Shown here piece by piece: positions 10,765 through 23,398 of a stretch of DNA of 64,000 nt. The notes beneath the pieces were generated by a model. The model did not search any database, was not told where the DNA came from, and saw only the letters and a list, made by a program, of their open reading frames with translations. This stretch comes from Artemisia argyi. Lineage: Eukaryota > Streptophyta > Magnoliopsida > Asterales > Asteraceae. The first letter of the stretch is position 1; each line of letters opens with the position of its first letter. Position numbers and translations under genes: made by a program. The DNA lies in the NCBI GenBank assembly GCA_030686995.1, contig CM060707.1:81428972-81492971 (forward strand), in the 5' to 3' direction.

Positions 10765-11473
10765 TGATACGTGGGAATTGCGCCCTCGCAACAGGTTTTA
10801 CCTCTCAAGGGATCTTGAGAAGCTTACAACCCCCACCAGGCAGTGTACCTGATCGTTGTAGTATAGTATAGTGACAAGTACCGGGGGATTGATCGTTTAA
10901 CTCAGGAATAGTGTCGCTAGGATTAGAAAGTCTCCTAAAGTAAGTCTAAAGGTGAGGGATGATTCTTTTTGTATTTTTTTTATATTTTATAAAAGCAATA
11001 AAATCTCGGGTTTTGGAAGAGTGGGCGGAATTAGTTGCTAGTCAACTAACCCAATAACTACAAATGCAATCAAAATTGAAATAACAGAAATGAAAATGAA
11101 TCTAATTACTAATGTGGTGTAAAAATAATGGGGAAAGTTTTGTTTACTTAGGTTTCATTACTCCCTAGATATCTTTTACAGGTTGATAATTTGCTACAAT
11201 TGCATGGATGACGGGTCATATTCCTTAATACTAGTCGTAGGGCCGTGTACAATATTCCCAAACTCTATAGGATCCTACTTCACACCTATGTCGAGCCGTT
11301 AGAAGCTCCTAACATGGGATCATTAGAATTCTCCTACTCATTAAATACAACCAAAAATCATAGTATACCTCTGATCATGTTCTTAAGATGTTCAAGCATG
11401 TTACCAATGGAAGTCTGCCAGTTTTCTTAAGCCTAACATCGAATTCAATCATCTGTAACAACTATAAACAAAC
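10765..11473 (-). repeat. 5' LTR of element B, primer-site half
   Basis: 709 bp starting tgatacgtggg on the plus strand, interrupted at 11473 by element C. The sequence continues at 28070. It is homologous to 1916-2610 of the element A LTR. Confidence 0.85.
11469..11473. repeat. Target-site duplication of element C, left copy
   Basis: caaac immediately before the LTR start at 11474; an identical copy follows the other LTR at 28065-28069. Confidence 0.85.
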
Positions 11474-12233
11474 TGATGCGTGGGAATCGCACCAGGCTTT
11501 ACCTCTCAAGGGATCTCGAGAAGCTTACAACCCCCACCAGGCAGTGTACCTGATCGTTGTAGTATAGTATAGTATAGTGACAAGTACCGGGGGATTGATC
11601 GTTCAACACAGGAATAGTGTCGTTAGGATTGAAATTAATCTAACTAGGTCTAAAGGTGAAGGATGATTCTTTTTGTATTTTTATATTTTATGAAAAGCAA
11701 GTAAAAATCTCGGGTTTTGGAAGGAGGGGCGGAATTAGTTGTTAATCAACTAACCCAAAAGCTACTAATTAAACTAATGTGCAAGAAAAATAAACTAAGG
11801 TTCTACAAGATAAGTGAGGCATGTCTACTTATGATATGTTACTCCTTGCTAGCTATCTAATTCTACCTATTGAATTGTCAAACCTTGTTTTAATTGACGG
11901 GTTGTATTCCTTAATACCATTCGTGGGGTGGCGTACGTACTTCCCCAACTCTATAAGCTCCTACTTCACTCCTATGTCGAGCTTGCAAGAAGCTCCTAAC
12001 ATGGGATCATTAGTATTCGCTCATGCATTAAATACAACCATAATAACATAGTACGCATTGGTTTATGTTTCCTAAGACGTTCAAGCATGTTACCCAATGC
12101 AAAAGTTATGACCAAAACAATATCAGCTACTTCGCGCGCCAGTTTTGACAAGTTAACACGTGACGGCCTACGTGACGCCTTCAGGAAGTCTTCTAGGCCA
12201 TCACTCTTTAATTTTACACGTGAAGGCCTTGGG
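11474..12233 (-). repeat. 3' LTR of element C, outer half
   Basis: 760 bp starting tgatgcgtggg. Compared with the 5' LTR it lacks ~548 bp (equivalent of 27089-27636) at a junction near 12098, where both ends share ATG. That deletion removes the TATA box. The LTR continues at 22499 beyond element D. Confidence 0.85.
12229..12233. repeat. Target-site duplication of element D, left copy
   Basis: ttggg directly before the LTR; the matching copy is 22494-22498. The uninterrupted site occurs in the other LTR of C (around 27766-27770), confirming the insertion. Confidence 0.95.
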
Positions 12234-15200
12234 TGTAACACCTAAAATCCTAAAGCATGTGAAAAGACCAAATTACCCCTACAAGTTTAAAAATTTATTT
12301 AAGGCTTATAAAGTATCCAAATAATTCCCAAACTTCAAACAATGCACAAGTTATGATCCCAAATAATTTTAACAATCTTATTTAACATTTATATGTGTGG
12401 TAAAATTACCAAAATGCCCTTAGATTGGCCGATTAAATGATAAGTGAATTTATTTTGATTTATTGGAAATCAAAGAGATATACATTATCTAAAAATGGAA
12501 GATAATCTTCATGAATATTCTCCCAACCATAAATCACGAAATTCCTGGTCTTTTTCCCCTCCCCACACGTTTTCTTCATATTAAAAACAAATCCCTACCT
12601 TTTCTATTTCAAAAACCCTAATACCGATCCAATATTTACACACACAAAAATTTCCACAGCCTCCATTCGACTCACACAGCACTCCTAAGCATTTTTCTGT
12701 GAGTTATCATCATCCTAAGAAGCCAAGAAAAATCCCATTCGAATTGTTGAAGCCTTACACGATCATAGCATTGTTTTCTTTGTGTCGAGCCCTAAAACAA
12801 AGGTAAATTCGTTATGCTTCATACGACCTCTATAAAAATGACTTCTTATTTTCCTGATGTTCCTTACATCATATAAGACCCACGAAAATTGGTTTCAAGG
12901 TTGGAAGATCATTGGTGAAGTCGTGGTGATTTTTGGATCGTTTGGCCTATACGCGTATGCTATAAATCGTACAGCCCTCTCCACATGTTCCATTCTCGGT
13001 TTGGTATTTTTCTCAGGTCCCTTATACCTTATGAACACCAAATAAAATGTTCTAATCGATCCATGCATGCTCTATAATGTTTTGGTGAATTAAACCCTAA
13101 AAACGCAACAAAACTCTATATCATTGTATATGAATTTTCTGGATATGAATGATAATTTTTATGAACTTCACATATTAATTATGATCTCATAAAAATATGG
13201 GTTTGAATTATAGAAGCTTAAATCTCGTGTTGTGATTTATTTTATAAATCGGCTAATTAAGAAAACAATGAAGAAAATAAAAGAAACCCTAAATCGAATT
13301 AGGGTTAGGGTTTTTATGTTTGGATCTGGTAATTAATGCATAATAATGATTGAGTAATGATTGTATAATGATGGCATAATGATTTTATGAAATTAGGGTT
13401 TGGTTTTGGTAACTTTAAAATAAATCCGATTGGAAAATAAAGTACAAGGGTGTGTTTTGCCAACTTTGAAACATCTGGGATATTTTTGTAAGATCATATA
13501 TATCAGTAGGAATATGGGAAAAATATAACTTGAGGGTTCTAAGTGAAAATATTACAAGAAATGAGTTAATTGTATTTAATTGGTGCGATTTGTAATTAAT
13601 TAAAGTAGAGGGACTAAAAGTGTAATTTCTGGAAACTTGGGACTGGTTTGAGTAATAAAATATATTCAGGGGGTTTTGTGCTAATTTGGTAATTTAATGG
13701 CTTAATATGTAATTATAGATAATTAAAAGTTGAAATTGTAAATTAAAAGGTTAAATATGTAACTTTGATATCTTGAGGGACTTAATGTGTAAATTATGAA
13801 TACTTGAGTATCCATTCGTATTATATGATAAAATAAGTGATCATGGTGTAAAATGGATAAGTTAAGGGTTTAATGTGTAACTATGAAGACTAAAAGGTTT
13901 AAAGTGTAATTTTGGAATGTAAGGGTGTAAAATGTAAAGTTATGAAACCCTAAGGACCAAATGTGTAAATATGTTAAAAGATACTTTGATTCCATTAATA
14001 ATGATTCAACTTTCTAATTATGGAAACTTCCTAAAAGTGGAAACTTACTATTTATGGAAACCTGCTAAAAGTGGAAAGTCACTTTAAATGAAAAGTTACT
14101 AAAACTGGAAAGCCGACTAAAATGAGAAATCTGAATTGAATAAGTTATTAACAACAAGCCGACAATTAATTTGTGTAGATTCGCTGAAGAAGGAGTTTTG
14201 CTTCCGACCTTTATGTTTTCTGTCATGTTTGCACTTGCGGTTTAAGGTACAGATATTCTGACCTTTCTCAAAAGGTTTCTCATGATCTCTTTCATATTCT
14301 GATCCGTTAGTTCCCGAATTGATGCCATTGCTATGATCCCCTTTACTTGAACTTTCTCTGTTGATCCCACTTGATATGACCTCCGCTATGAAACCATGCT
14401 ATGAAAACCTTTTAATTATGCCATGGAAATGTTTTGAGAAGAACCGATTTGAAAAGATGTTTATAAATGATGCTAAATTTCTTTTTAAAAGAAAGGTTAT
14501 TTAACTTTCATGAACCCTATATTTTGAAAGACCATTTTTATGAAAACTCTTTTAAAAGATTATTTAAATTGGACTTTTAATAGAAACTTTTGAAACGGAC
14601 TTTTGAACTGAACCATGAATTGATTTTTGAATATGAACCTTGACCTGATAAACTCTGATTGGACCTTGAATACTATTTCTGATATGAACCCTTTGTTATG
14701 AACTGCTATTATGAACCTTTGATATGATTCTGAGATACACCTTTGCTATATGACCTTTTGTATGATATGAGACCTGACTCTTAGTTTGATACCCGAGCCA
14801 TTTCTGTTTCCCTACCTATGGAGGTACCATAGGCATGTCTGTGATGCACCGCTGGCATGACTCATGTGTGGGTGAGTGATTTCTCACGCCGTCCCTTTTT
14901 ATGATTACTATTATGGCCATTATGACTTTGAGTATATGACTTTGAGATTGACTTTGAGTAAGGGGCGTATGGATTGCAATCCTAGATCTGTTCTGTTTAG
15001 TGGATTTAACTATGATTATGATTATAATATATGTCTGGTGACTGGTACTGTGTGCTATACATGCCTTTCACAATTTCTGGGAGTTCGCTACTCCACCCAT
15101 TTGAAGAATGAGGACACCCCTCATATTATCTGATTATCTGAGAGGACTCCCCTCTATATGATTATGAAGAATTATGGTATTGACGGCTTATATGATATGA

Positions 15201-15631
15201 TATGTTTCTGGGCTCGTGGTAGATGACTATCCTTTCTTCTTTCTATTCTATTACTCTTTTATCTATTCCTTATTCTATTTCCCTAATGCACTATATTTCA
15301 GTGCTGTTTCATTATCATTGCTTTGTATATGTATCTGTTCACTGGGCTTTTTAAGCTCAGCCGCATTTCCTTTTCCTGCGGCAGGTTTTAGTAGGAAGCT
15401 GGGTTATGGGAAGAGAGTGTGACTGGACTTAGAAGACTATGCTTTGGACTAGAGACGATTAGATGAAGTTTCACTTTATTAGACATAGTATTTATTGTTT
15501 TGTAACCTTGTAGTTTCAGATTTTCATTTGTAACCCTGAATTTCGTTGTATGTATGAATCATATGCTTGTGTTTGTTCTGATATGTCACTGTAATGTAAT
15601 ACTTCTACCCTTATCGGGTTGGGGTGTTACA
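12234..15631 (+). repeat. 5' LTR of element D
   Basis: 3398 bp, TGTAACACC...TTGGGGTGTTACA. It contains short ORFs of 60-85 codons that recur in the other LTR; I do not regard them as genes. A telomere-like AGGGTTAGGG at ~13305 is isolated. Confidence 0.95.
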
Positions 15632-15635
15632 ATTA

Positions 15636-15652
15636 TGGTATCAGAGCCCAGG
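15636..15652 (+). other. Primer-binding site of element D (tRNA-iMet type)
   Basis: TGGTATCAGAGCCCAGG starts four bases after the LTR; TGGTATCAGAGC is complementary to the 3' end of plant initiator tRNA-Met. Confidence 0.85.
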
Positions 15653-18600
15653 CTGCGATTCATAATACATTTACCCTTGACCTGTGAAGTTTGGACCCCT
15701 AAGTTTCCACTGTAGGTGCTCATAAGACAACCTTTGAAACTTTACATTAGGATTCCCCATAGTAACCTAAGTTATTACCAGTGAGGAATGGGTAGACTAA
15801 GACATTTATGTAAGTATCATTTGCTTCCGTATCACTCTGATCGTGCCTTTGCTCTTAGATAAGCCTTATAAGGACCTTTGTTTCAGAAGTTAGAAGTTTT
15901 GCAACTTAAGCTTAGTAACCAAGTAAGTTTGGAATACCTCGGGAGGCTACCTGGATACCTTACACATTTAAGTTTCACCTTCAGATTTTGATCTCCGCCT
16001 CCGATTTGTTTGATAAGCTGTTTGACACCTTTTCGACCACATCGTAGGTCATTCAACCACAATGTGTTCGACACATTCTGTAAATTCATTACTTATGCCG
16101 GGTATGAATGTATCATCCGATACTACTTAACTCTGTATGATCCATTACTACTCCTATGAGAATTCTGGTAATTTATGAACCACGAATATGAGAAGTTTTG
16201 TTTCCTCTCTTTGAATGATGAACCTTGTTCTGCCAACCGTTTCCTTTGGAAGGGTATGATGTAAATACTATCTCTATATGGATTTGTTAACTAAGCATGA
16301 TGATGCTGATAACTGAGATTCTGTACCTCCCACAATTGACGATTATACGATATTCGTATTACCAATGATACACATCCTACCTGCTACTTATGCTAAGAAG
16401 CTAAACGAAATTCCCACACATTGAACTGTTTATTTATCCATCCCAACATTTTTGTTGAACCATGTACTTGACTCTGATATATGAACTATCTGTATGATTT
16501 GACGACTGTATTCACTCTATGAATCCTTTGACTTTGAGATGTCTGATTGTACGGTCTTTTGGACTGAATGGCTATTCGTGAAGATACCATAGACTACCAT
16601 ATCTGAAATGTGACCTTAAAAATCTGCTTCACCCTATTCCATTATGATGACTCTCTACATCTGCTAAAATTTCTGTCACTATGGAAACACCTACCCCAAA
16701 CTCATGTGATTACCAAGTTGTCCTAAAAACCATTATTATCAACCCTTGGAAAGTTCTGCTATTGGGAAATATTTTGTTGTACGAAGATTTTCCGGTATCC
16801 TCTGATGAACCTTTTGGTACTCCTTCCTGCTTAAGAAGTAGAGTGGACCGTGAACTGATATCAGTGAAGAAACCATGGTACCATAGAAGTTGAGAGATTG
16901 AAGGAGCTGATGGAATATGATTTTTAACCTTGGTGATTCTCTTTAGATGCTCTTGTTTGTTTATGAAGAAGAACGAGAGAAGTATGCGATGACGTATCGA
17001 CTATCGTGAACTTAAACGTACCACTATCACTAATCATTATCTGTTTCCGCGTATCAATAATTAATTTGGTCTTCCTTTGAAACTCCGCGTCTGATTGCAT
17101 CATTTTAGATTTGAAGGACTGAAGAAGCAACCACAAAAATTTCTAAGAAGGGGGTTAACTAACCGAGAGTAACCTTTGGGAAGTATTTCGATTCCTGAAG
17201 AAGAAAGAAGGCGATGTGAAAATTCCCTGAGATGATTTCTGAAGTTGCCTTTGCACTCGTTATAACATTTATGAACTTGAATGATGCCAATGGTGTTGGC
17301 TAGAATAATCATGTTTTTCGCGTGTTTTGGACAAATTGTCATAGTATGACATTGTGTTGTGTTCTAAAACGAAAGAAGAACATAGAGATTATTGGTGAGA
17401 CGACCCTTTGTTCTGGAAGAGAAATTTGATTGACGTTCAGAAAGCATAATAGACAACACTACCCTGTATAATGTAAAGACAGAGCTTTCACAAGAAGGAC
17501 CAAGATCGAAGATCGTTATCGGAGTTAGAAACTTGGTGGAAGAGTCGTAGAAGATGGTTGCGACAAGCATTACCATGGAAGAAGCATACAAGAAGAAGTG
17601 AGGAACTAGGATAGTGCTCAATCATACATCATGCAACACGTGAAGATTTCAGTTCGGGCATCAAGACAACCAGACCAAAGAAGACGAACCATTCAACACA
17701 AAACCTGGAGTCGACAACAACATCATGTACCTTAAAACCTGGAGCTATGTTAGAAGACCTGTCAAAGACACGCAGTCTTGTTTCTCTATTCATTTTAGTT
17801 GCACTAAGATGAATTGAGAGCAGAAGCAGACTTGCGGATGGAGGGATGCACAGTGATCGTGTCAGAGACTTCCGTTACGATGCCACCATACCAAGAGGAG
17901 TTGCTGAAGGCGTGAGGAACCAGACTCGAGTTTGTAAATTCTTTTCATCGTTAGGTAAGAGGGACAAGCGTAAACAGACTACTCCAACTTGGAAAAAGGA
18001 TTTTTGAAATTGTAATTGAGTGGACGGATTTTGAAGCGGGCATTGTGTTCAGACGAGATGATGCTGTAAAGAATTGACGTTACTGATGACGTACCTTAAT
18101 TTTGAATGACATTCTCGGATCTCCGTTACTCTTCGAGTAATTCCGTTCTCTTAGTTATGTTGTTTGATTTTGGTGACCTCTGAGACTGTAGGTGGACTAG
18201 GTGGATTTAAATAAGTTTGGGTGTTCACGACTTGAGATAAAGTATGATCATCATGAGGGCATATGTATATGATGCCAGTATTATGACGCCTGGCCAACGT
18301 GATAATACTTACATCATATAACGTGCACTTATGGTGGGCATATGATATTTTAAGGAGTGCCTTAGAAGCTTTAGAATTCTGGAATCTGATCAAGATCATC
18401 TGAGTTTAGTGAGACTTTAGGTTCATTCTACCTATACGTTTGATATGCTGTCCTTGTTATACGATTCGATACGTTTGGACTCTCGACACGTGTTTTGCTG
18501 ATCTTTGCAACTTCTGATAAGGATCTTAGGTCCATTATGAAATTTCTGCCGTTGACGATATCTAACGATATGCTTTCTGTCCGTATACGATTCGCATTCG

Positions 18601-19082
18601 TGAAGATGTTCATTATGATCTGCTATGAGTAAAATATGTGATTGTGGACTTTGAGGAAATGAGACCTGTTTGTTTATGAGAATACCTTTGGAAGGTTATC
18701 TAAAAGCCGAGACTATCTGAGAAGCTGAAGGGTTAAACCGTATATCATCCCATGTTTGCTACAATTCAATGTATTCTCATCTGATTCGCCTAATCAATTC
18801 GATGGGAATCCTATGTATTTTTATACCTCTTCCTGGAGAATTCGTTTATCATCCGTTATGTTTGGTACATTATCTTTTTGATTCAAATTCAATATGATAT
18901 GCCCTTCTGAGAAATCTGAAACTGTTTTGACAAAAATTACGAGTCATGAGAAACCAGTTGGTCTGAATATCTTTTAGAAGAACCTCCCCGGGCGTGAAAA
19001 TGTTGTGACGACTTTTGCGGTTTGCTACGACTTCGTCTAACTTTGCGACTTCAAATTTCGAGGACGAAATTTTTTCTTTTTA
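15653..19082 (+). other. Decayed interior of element D
   Basis: 3.4 kb without an ORF longer than ~85 codons on either strand. Fragments resembling chromovirus pol are present but shifted and stop-riddled (see 16945-17075). At ~19050-19070 a fragment encodes FRGRN, the conserved end of Tekay polyproteins. The short ORFs on both strands are chance openings. Confidence 0.8.
16945..17075 (+). pseudogene. Reverse-transcriptase remnant (Ty3/gypsy) in element D
   Basis: A conceptual reading around 16948-17060 gives CLFMKKNERSMR, then a stop, then RIDYRELKRTTITNHYLFPR and a further stop. This lines up with the conserved Ty3/gypsy RT segment (VLFVKK-DG-MR-C-DYRELN ... YPLPRIDDL). It is the clearest coding relic in the interior; the catalytic YxDD/FxDD motif was not found. 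Confidence 0.65.
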
Positions 19083-19095
19083 GAGGGGAAGAAGT
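19083..19095 (+). other. Polypurine tract of element D
   Basis: gaggggaagaagt immediately precedes the 3' LTR at 19096; this is the plus-strand primer position. Confidence 0.8.
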
Positions 19096-22000
19096 TGTAA
19101 CACCTAAAATCCTAAAGCATGTGAAAAGACCAAATTACCCCTACAAGTTTAAAAATTTATTTAAGGCTTATAAAGTATCCAAATAATTCCCAAACTTCAA
19201 ACAATGCACAAGTTATGATCCCAAATAATTTTAACAATCTTATTTAACATTTATATGTGTGGTAAAATTACCAACATGCCCTTAGATTGGCCGATTAAAT
19301 GATAAGTCAATTTATTTTGATTTATTGGAAATCAAAGAGATATACATTATCTAAAAATGGAAGATAATCTTCATGAATATTCTCCCAACCATAAATCACG
19401 AAATTCCTGGTCTTTTTCCCCTCCCCACACGTTTTCTTCATATTAAAAACAAATCCCTACCTTTTCTATTTCAAAAACCCTAATACCGATCCAATATTTA
19501 CACACACAAAAATTTCCACAGCCTCCATTAGACTCACACAGCACTCCTAAGCATTTTTCTGTGAGTTATCATCATCCTAAGAAGCCAAGAAAAATCCCAT
19601 TCGAATTGTTGAAGCCTTACACGATCATAGCATTGTTTTCTTTGTGTCGAGCCCTAAAACAAAGGTAAATTCGTTATGCTTCATACGACCTCTATAAAAA
19701 TGACTTATTATTTTCCTGATGTTCCTTACATCATATAAGACCCACGAAAATTGGTTTCAAGGTTGGAAGATCATTGGTGAAGTCGTGGTGATTTTTGGAT
19801 CGTTTGGCCTATACGCGTATGCTATAAATCGTACAGCCCTCTCCACACGTTCCATTCTTGGTTTGGTATTTTTCTCAGGTCCCTTATACCTTATGAACAC
19901 CAAATAAAATGTTCTAATCGATCCATGCATGCTCTATAATGTTTTGGTGAATTAAAGCCTAAAAACGCAACAAAACTCTATATCATTGTATATGAATTTT
20001 CTGGATATGAATGATAATTTTTATGAACTTCACATATTAATTATGATCTCATAAAAATATGGGTTTAAATTATAGAAGCTTAAATCTCGTGTTGTGATTT
20101 ATTTTATAAATCGGCTAATTAAGAAAACAATGAAGAAAATAAAAGAAACCCTAAATCGAATTAGGGTTAGGGTTTTTATGTTTGGATCTGGTAATTAATG
20201 CATAATAATGATTGAGTAATGATTGTATAATGATGGCATAATGATTTTATGAAATTAGGGTTTGGTTTTGGTAACTTTAAAATAAATCCGATTGGAAAAT
20301 AAAGTACAAGGGTGTGTTTTGCCAACTTTGAAACATCTGGGATATTTTTGTAAGATCATATATGTCAGTAGGAATATGGGAAAAATATAACTTGAGGGTT
20401 CTAAGTGAAAATATTACAAGAAATGAGTTAATTGTATTTAATTGGTGCGATTTGTAATTAATTAAAGTAGAGGGATTAAAAGTGTAATTTCTGGAAACTT
20501 GGGACTGATTTGAGTAATAAAATATATTCAGGGGGTTTTGTGCTAATTTGGTAATTTAATGGCTTAATATGTAATTATAGATAATTAAAAGTTGAAATTG
20601 TAAATTAAAAGGTTAAATATGTAACTTTGATAACTTGAGGGACTTAATGTGTAAATTATGAATACTTGAGTATCCATTCGTATTATATGATAAAATAAGT
20701 GATCATGGTGTAAAATGGATAAGTTAAGGGTTTAATGTGTAACTATGAAGACTAAAAGGTTTAAAGTGTAATTTTGGAATGTAAGGGTGTAAAATGTAAA
20801 GTTATGAAACCCTAAGGACCAAATGTGTAAATATGTTAAAAAATACTTTGATTCCATTAATAATGATTCAACTTTCTAATTATGGAAACTTCCTAAAAGT
20901 GGAAACTTACTATTTATGGAAACCTGCTAAAAGTGGAAAGTCACTTTAAATGAAAAGTTACTAAAACTGGAAAGCCGACTAAAATGAGAAATCTGAATTG
21001 AATAAGTTATTAACAACAAGCCGACAATTAATTTGTGTAGATTCGCTGAAGAAGGAGTTTTGCTTCCGACCTTTATGTTTTCTGTCATGTTTGCACTTGC
21101 GGTTTAAGGTACAGATATTCTGACCTTTCTCAAAAGGTTTCTCATGATCTCTTTCATATTCTGATCCGTTAGTTCCCGAATTGATGCCATTGCTATGATC
21201 CCCTTTACTTGAACTTTCTCTGTTGATCCCACTTGATATGACCTCCGCTATGAAACCATGCTATGAAAACCTTTTAATTATGCCATGGAAATGTTTTGAG
21301 AAGAACCGATTTGAAAAGATGTTTATAAATGATGCTAAATTTCTTTTTAAAAGAAAGGTTATTTAACTTTCATGAACCCTATATTTTGAAAGACCATTTT
21401 TATGAAAACTCTTTTAAAAGATTATTTAAATTGGACTTTTAATAGAAACTTTTGAAACGGACTTTTGAACTGAACCATGAATTGATTTTTGAAAATGAAC
21501 CTTGACCTGATAAACTCTGATTGGACCTTGAATACTATTTCTGATATGAACCCTTTGTTATGAACTGCTATTATGAACCTTTGATATGATTCTGAGATAC
21601 ACCTTTGCTATATGACCTTTTGTATGATATGAGACCTGACTCTTAGTTTGATACCCGAGCCATTTCTGTTTCCCTACCTATGGAGGTACCATAAGCATGT
21701 CTGTGATGCACCGCTGGCATGACTCATGTGTGGGTGAGTGATTTCTCACGCCGTCCCTTTTTATGATTACTATTATGGCCATTATGACTTTGAGTATATG
21801 ACTTTGAGATTGACTTTGAGTAAGGGGCGTATGGATTGCAATCCTAGATCTATTCTGTTTAGTGGATTTAACTATGATTATGATTATGATATATGTCTGG
21901 TGACTGGTACTGTGTGCTATACATGCCTTTCACAATTTCTGGGAGTTCGCTACTCCACCCATTTGAAGAATGAGGACACCCCTCATATTATCTGATTATC

Positions 22001-22493
22001 TGAGAGGACTCCCCTCTATATGATTATGAAGAATTATGGTATTGACGGCTTATATGATATGATATGTTTCTGGGCTCGTGGTAGATGACTATCCTTTCTT
22101 CTTTCTATTCTATTACTCTTTTATCTATTCCTTATTCTATTTCCCCAATGCACTATATTTCAGTTCTGTTTCATTATCATTGCTTTGTATATGTATCTGT
22201 TCACTGGGCTTTTTAAGCTCAGCCGCATTTCCTTTTCCTGCGGCAGGTTTTAGTAGGAAGCTGGGTTATGGGAAGAGAGTGTGACTGGACTTAGAAGACT
22301 ATGCTTTGGACTAGAGACGATTAGATGAAGTTTCACTTTATTAGACATAGTATTTATTGTTTTGTAACCTTGTAGTTTCAGATTTTCATTTGTAACCCTG
22401 AATTTCGTTGTATGTATGAATCATATGCTTGTGTTTGTTCTGATATGTCACTGTAATGTAATACTTCTACCCTTATCGGGTTGGGGTGTTACA
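19096..22493 (+). repeat. 3' LTR of element D
   Basis: 3398 bp, equal in length to the 5' LTR. Differences noticed by eye are all single substitutions (for example near 19274, 19306, 19530, 19704, 20067, 20632, 21494 and 21895). Confidence 0.95.
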
Positions 22494-22498
22494 TTGGG
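22494..22498. repeat. Target-site duplication of element D, right copy
   Basis: ttggg, identical to 12229-12233. Confidence 0.95.
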
Positions 22499-22792
22499 TG
22501 ACACCGTCACGTTTTCACTGGACCGTCACTACCTCCAACTCTTGTTTACTCTTGACGCCATCACATGAAGACTCTTGATGCCGTCAGGTACTGTTCCCAG
22601 CAAGGAAAATTAAGACTTTGCCGTTTTCTTCACTTTTATGCTTCAAAAACGTCCAAAATGCTACCTTTTCCAGAATTCACTCCAAAAGTACCTAAAATGA
22701 CGAAAGGAACGATTTAGGGCAATATTTGATCAAATAAATTCAAATCCGGGCTTAAATGACCCCCAAAACACAGTTCATTTTTCACCTCATCA
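22499..22792 (-). repeat. 3' LTR of element C, inner part
   Basis: 294 bp that complete the LTR interrupted by D, ending cacctcatca at 22792. It carries decayed copies of the TGACGCCGTCA palindrome (for example TGACACCGTCA at its start). Confidence 0.85.
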
Positions 22793-23338
22793 TATACCCT
22801 TACACTTGAGATTTGCTTGTCCTCAAGCAAATACGCTTTTATTCTAATCAAAATACAAGTTAGGGGTTACTTAACACTAATATAAAAGTAATTACAACAA
22901 ATAATCGTTCCACTAAAGACCAAAGACAAGCACGGAGGTCATACACTAGCATCTCACAAATAGTGTTTAGATACTCACATCCCTCGGGTGTAATAAAGTA
23001 TATATCACAATATGGAAATGGAAAACATTTCACACTACCTGTCATAGCAAAATAGATTACCATAGGCTTGGGAAAGGATCAAACCTCCACCACATGGCGT
23101 AAGCACGTAGGATAAACTATCAAAGAGGTCTTTTAAAGGGTTATAACGTTAGGTGTAGGGATATGGAATACACGGTTTTGTTGGATAAAGGCAATATTTA
23201 CTGGTGGCGACTTAATTAACTTGGTTAATTACATGTACAATATGGCGTTGCTAAGCCAAGACTAGACTCGACTTAAGCTAATAAATCAAAAATAACAAAA
23301 ACATAAAATAAACATAGAATGAAACGGGATGGTAGTCC

Positions 23339-23398
<60 letters not shown>

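Larger units (their letters stand above)
12234..22493 (+). mobile_element. Element D: complete 10.26-kb LARD derived from a Del/Tekay chromovirus
   Basis: Two direct repeats of 3398 bp each (12234-15631 and 19096-22493) with TGTAACACC...GTGTTACA ends, a tRNA-iMet primer site, a PPT and a ttggg TSD define a complete insertion. The interior is only 3464 bp and has no long ORF. Family evidence: long LTRs, the LTR motif GGGCTTTTTAAGCTCA, a broken RT segment, and a fragment encoding FRGRN just before the PPT, typical of Tekay ends. By eye I count about 18 substitutions and no indels between the LTRs, so the insertion is young. Confidence 0.93.

Noticed and set aside
13290..13320. Telomere-like aaccctaaa / agggttaggg
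   Set aside because: Only two to three units, within the LTR of element D and repeated in the other LTR; not an interstitial telomere array.
12857..15422. ORFs of 62-85 codons repeated in both LTRs of D
   Set aside because: Their duplication is explained by the LTRs; no domain, and the sequence is AT-rich non-coding in character.
15636..15652. tRNA gene fragment
   Set aside because: It is a primer-binding site complementary to the tRNA 3' end, not a tRNA gene; the same applies to the other primer sites.
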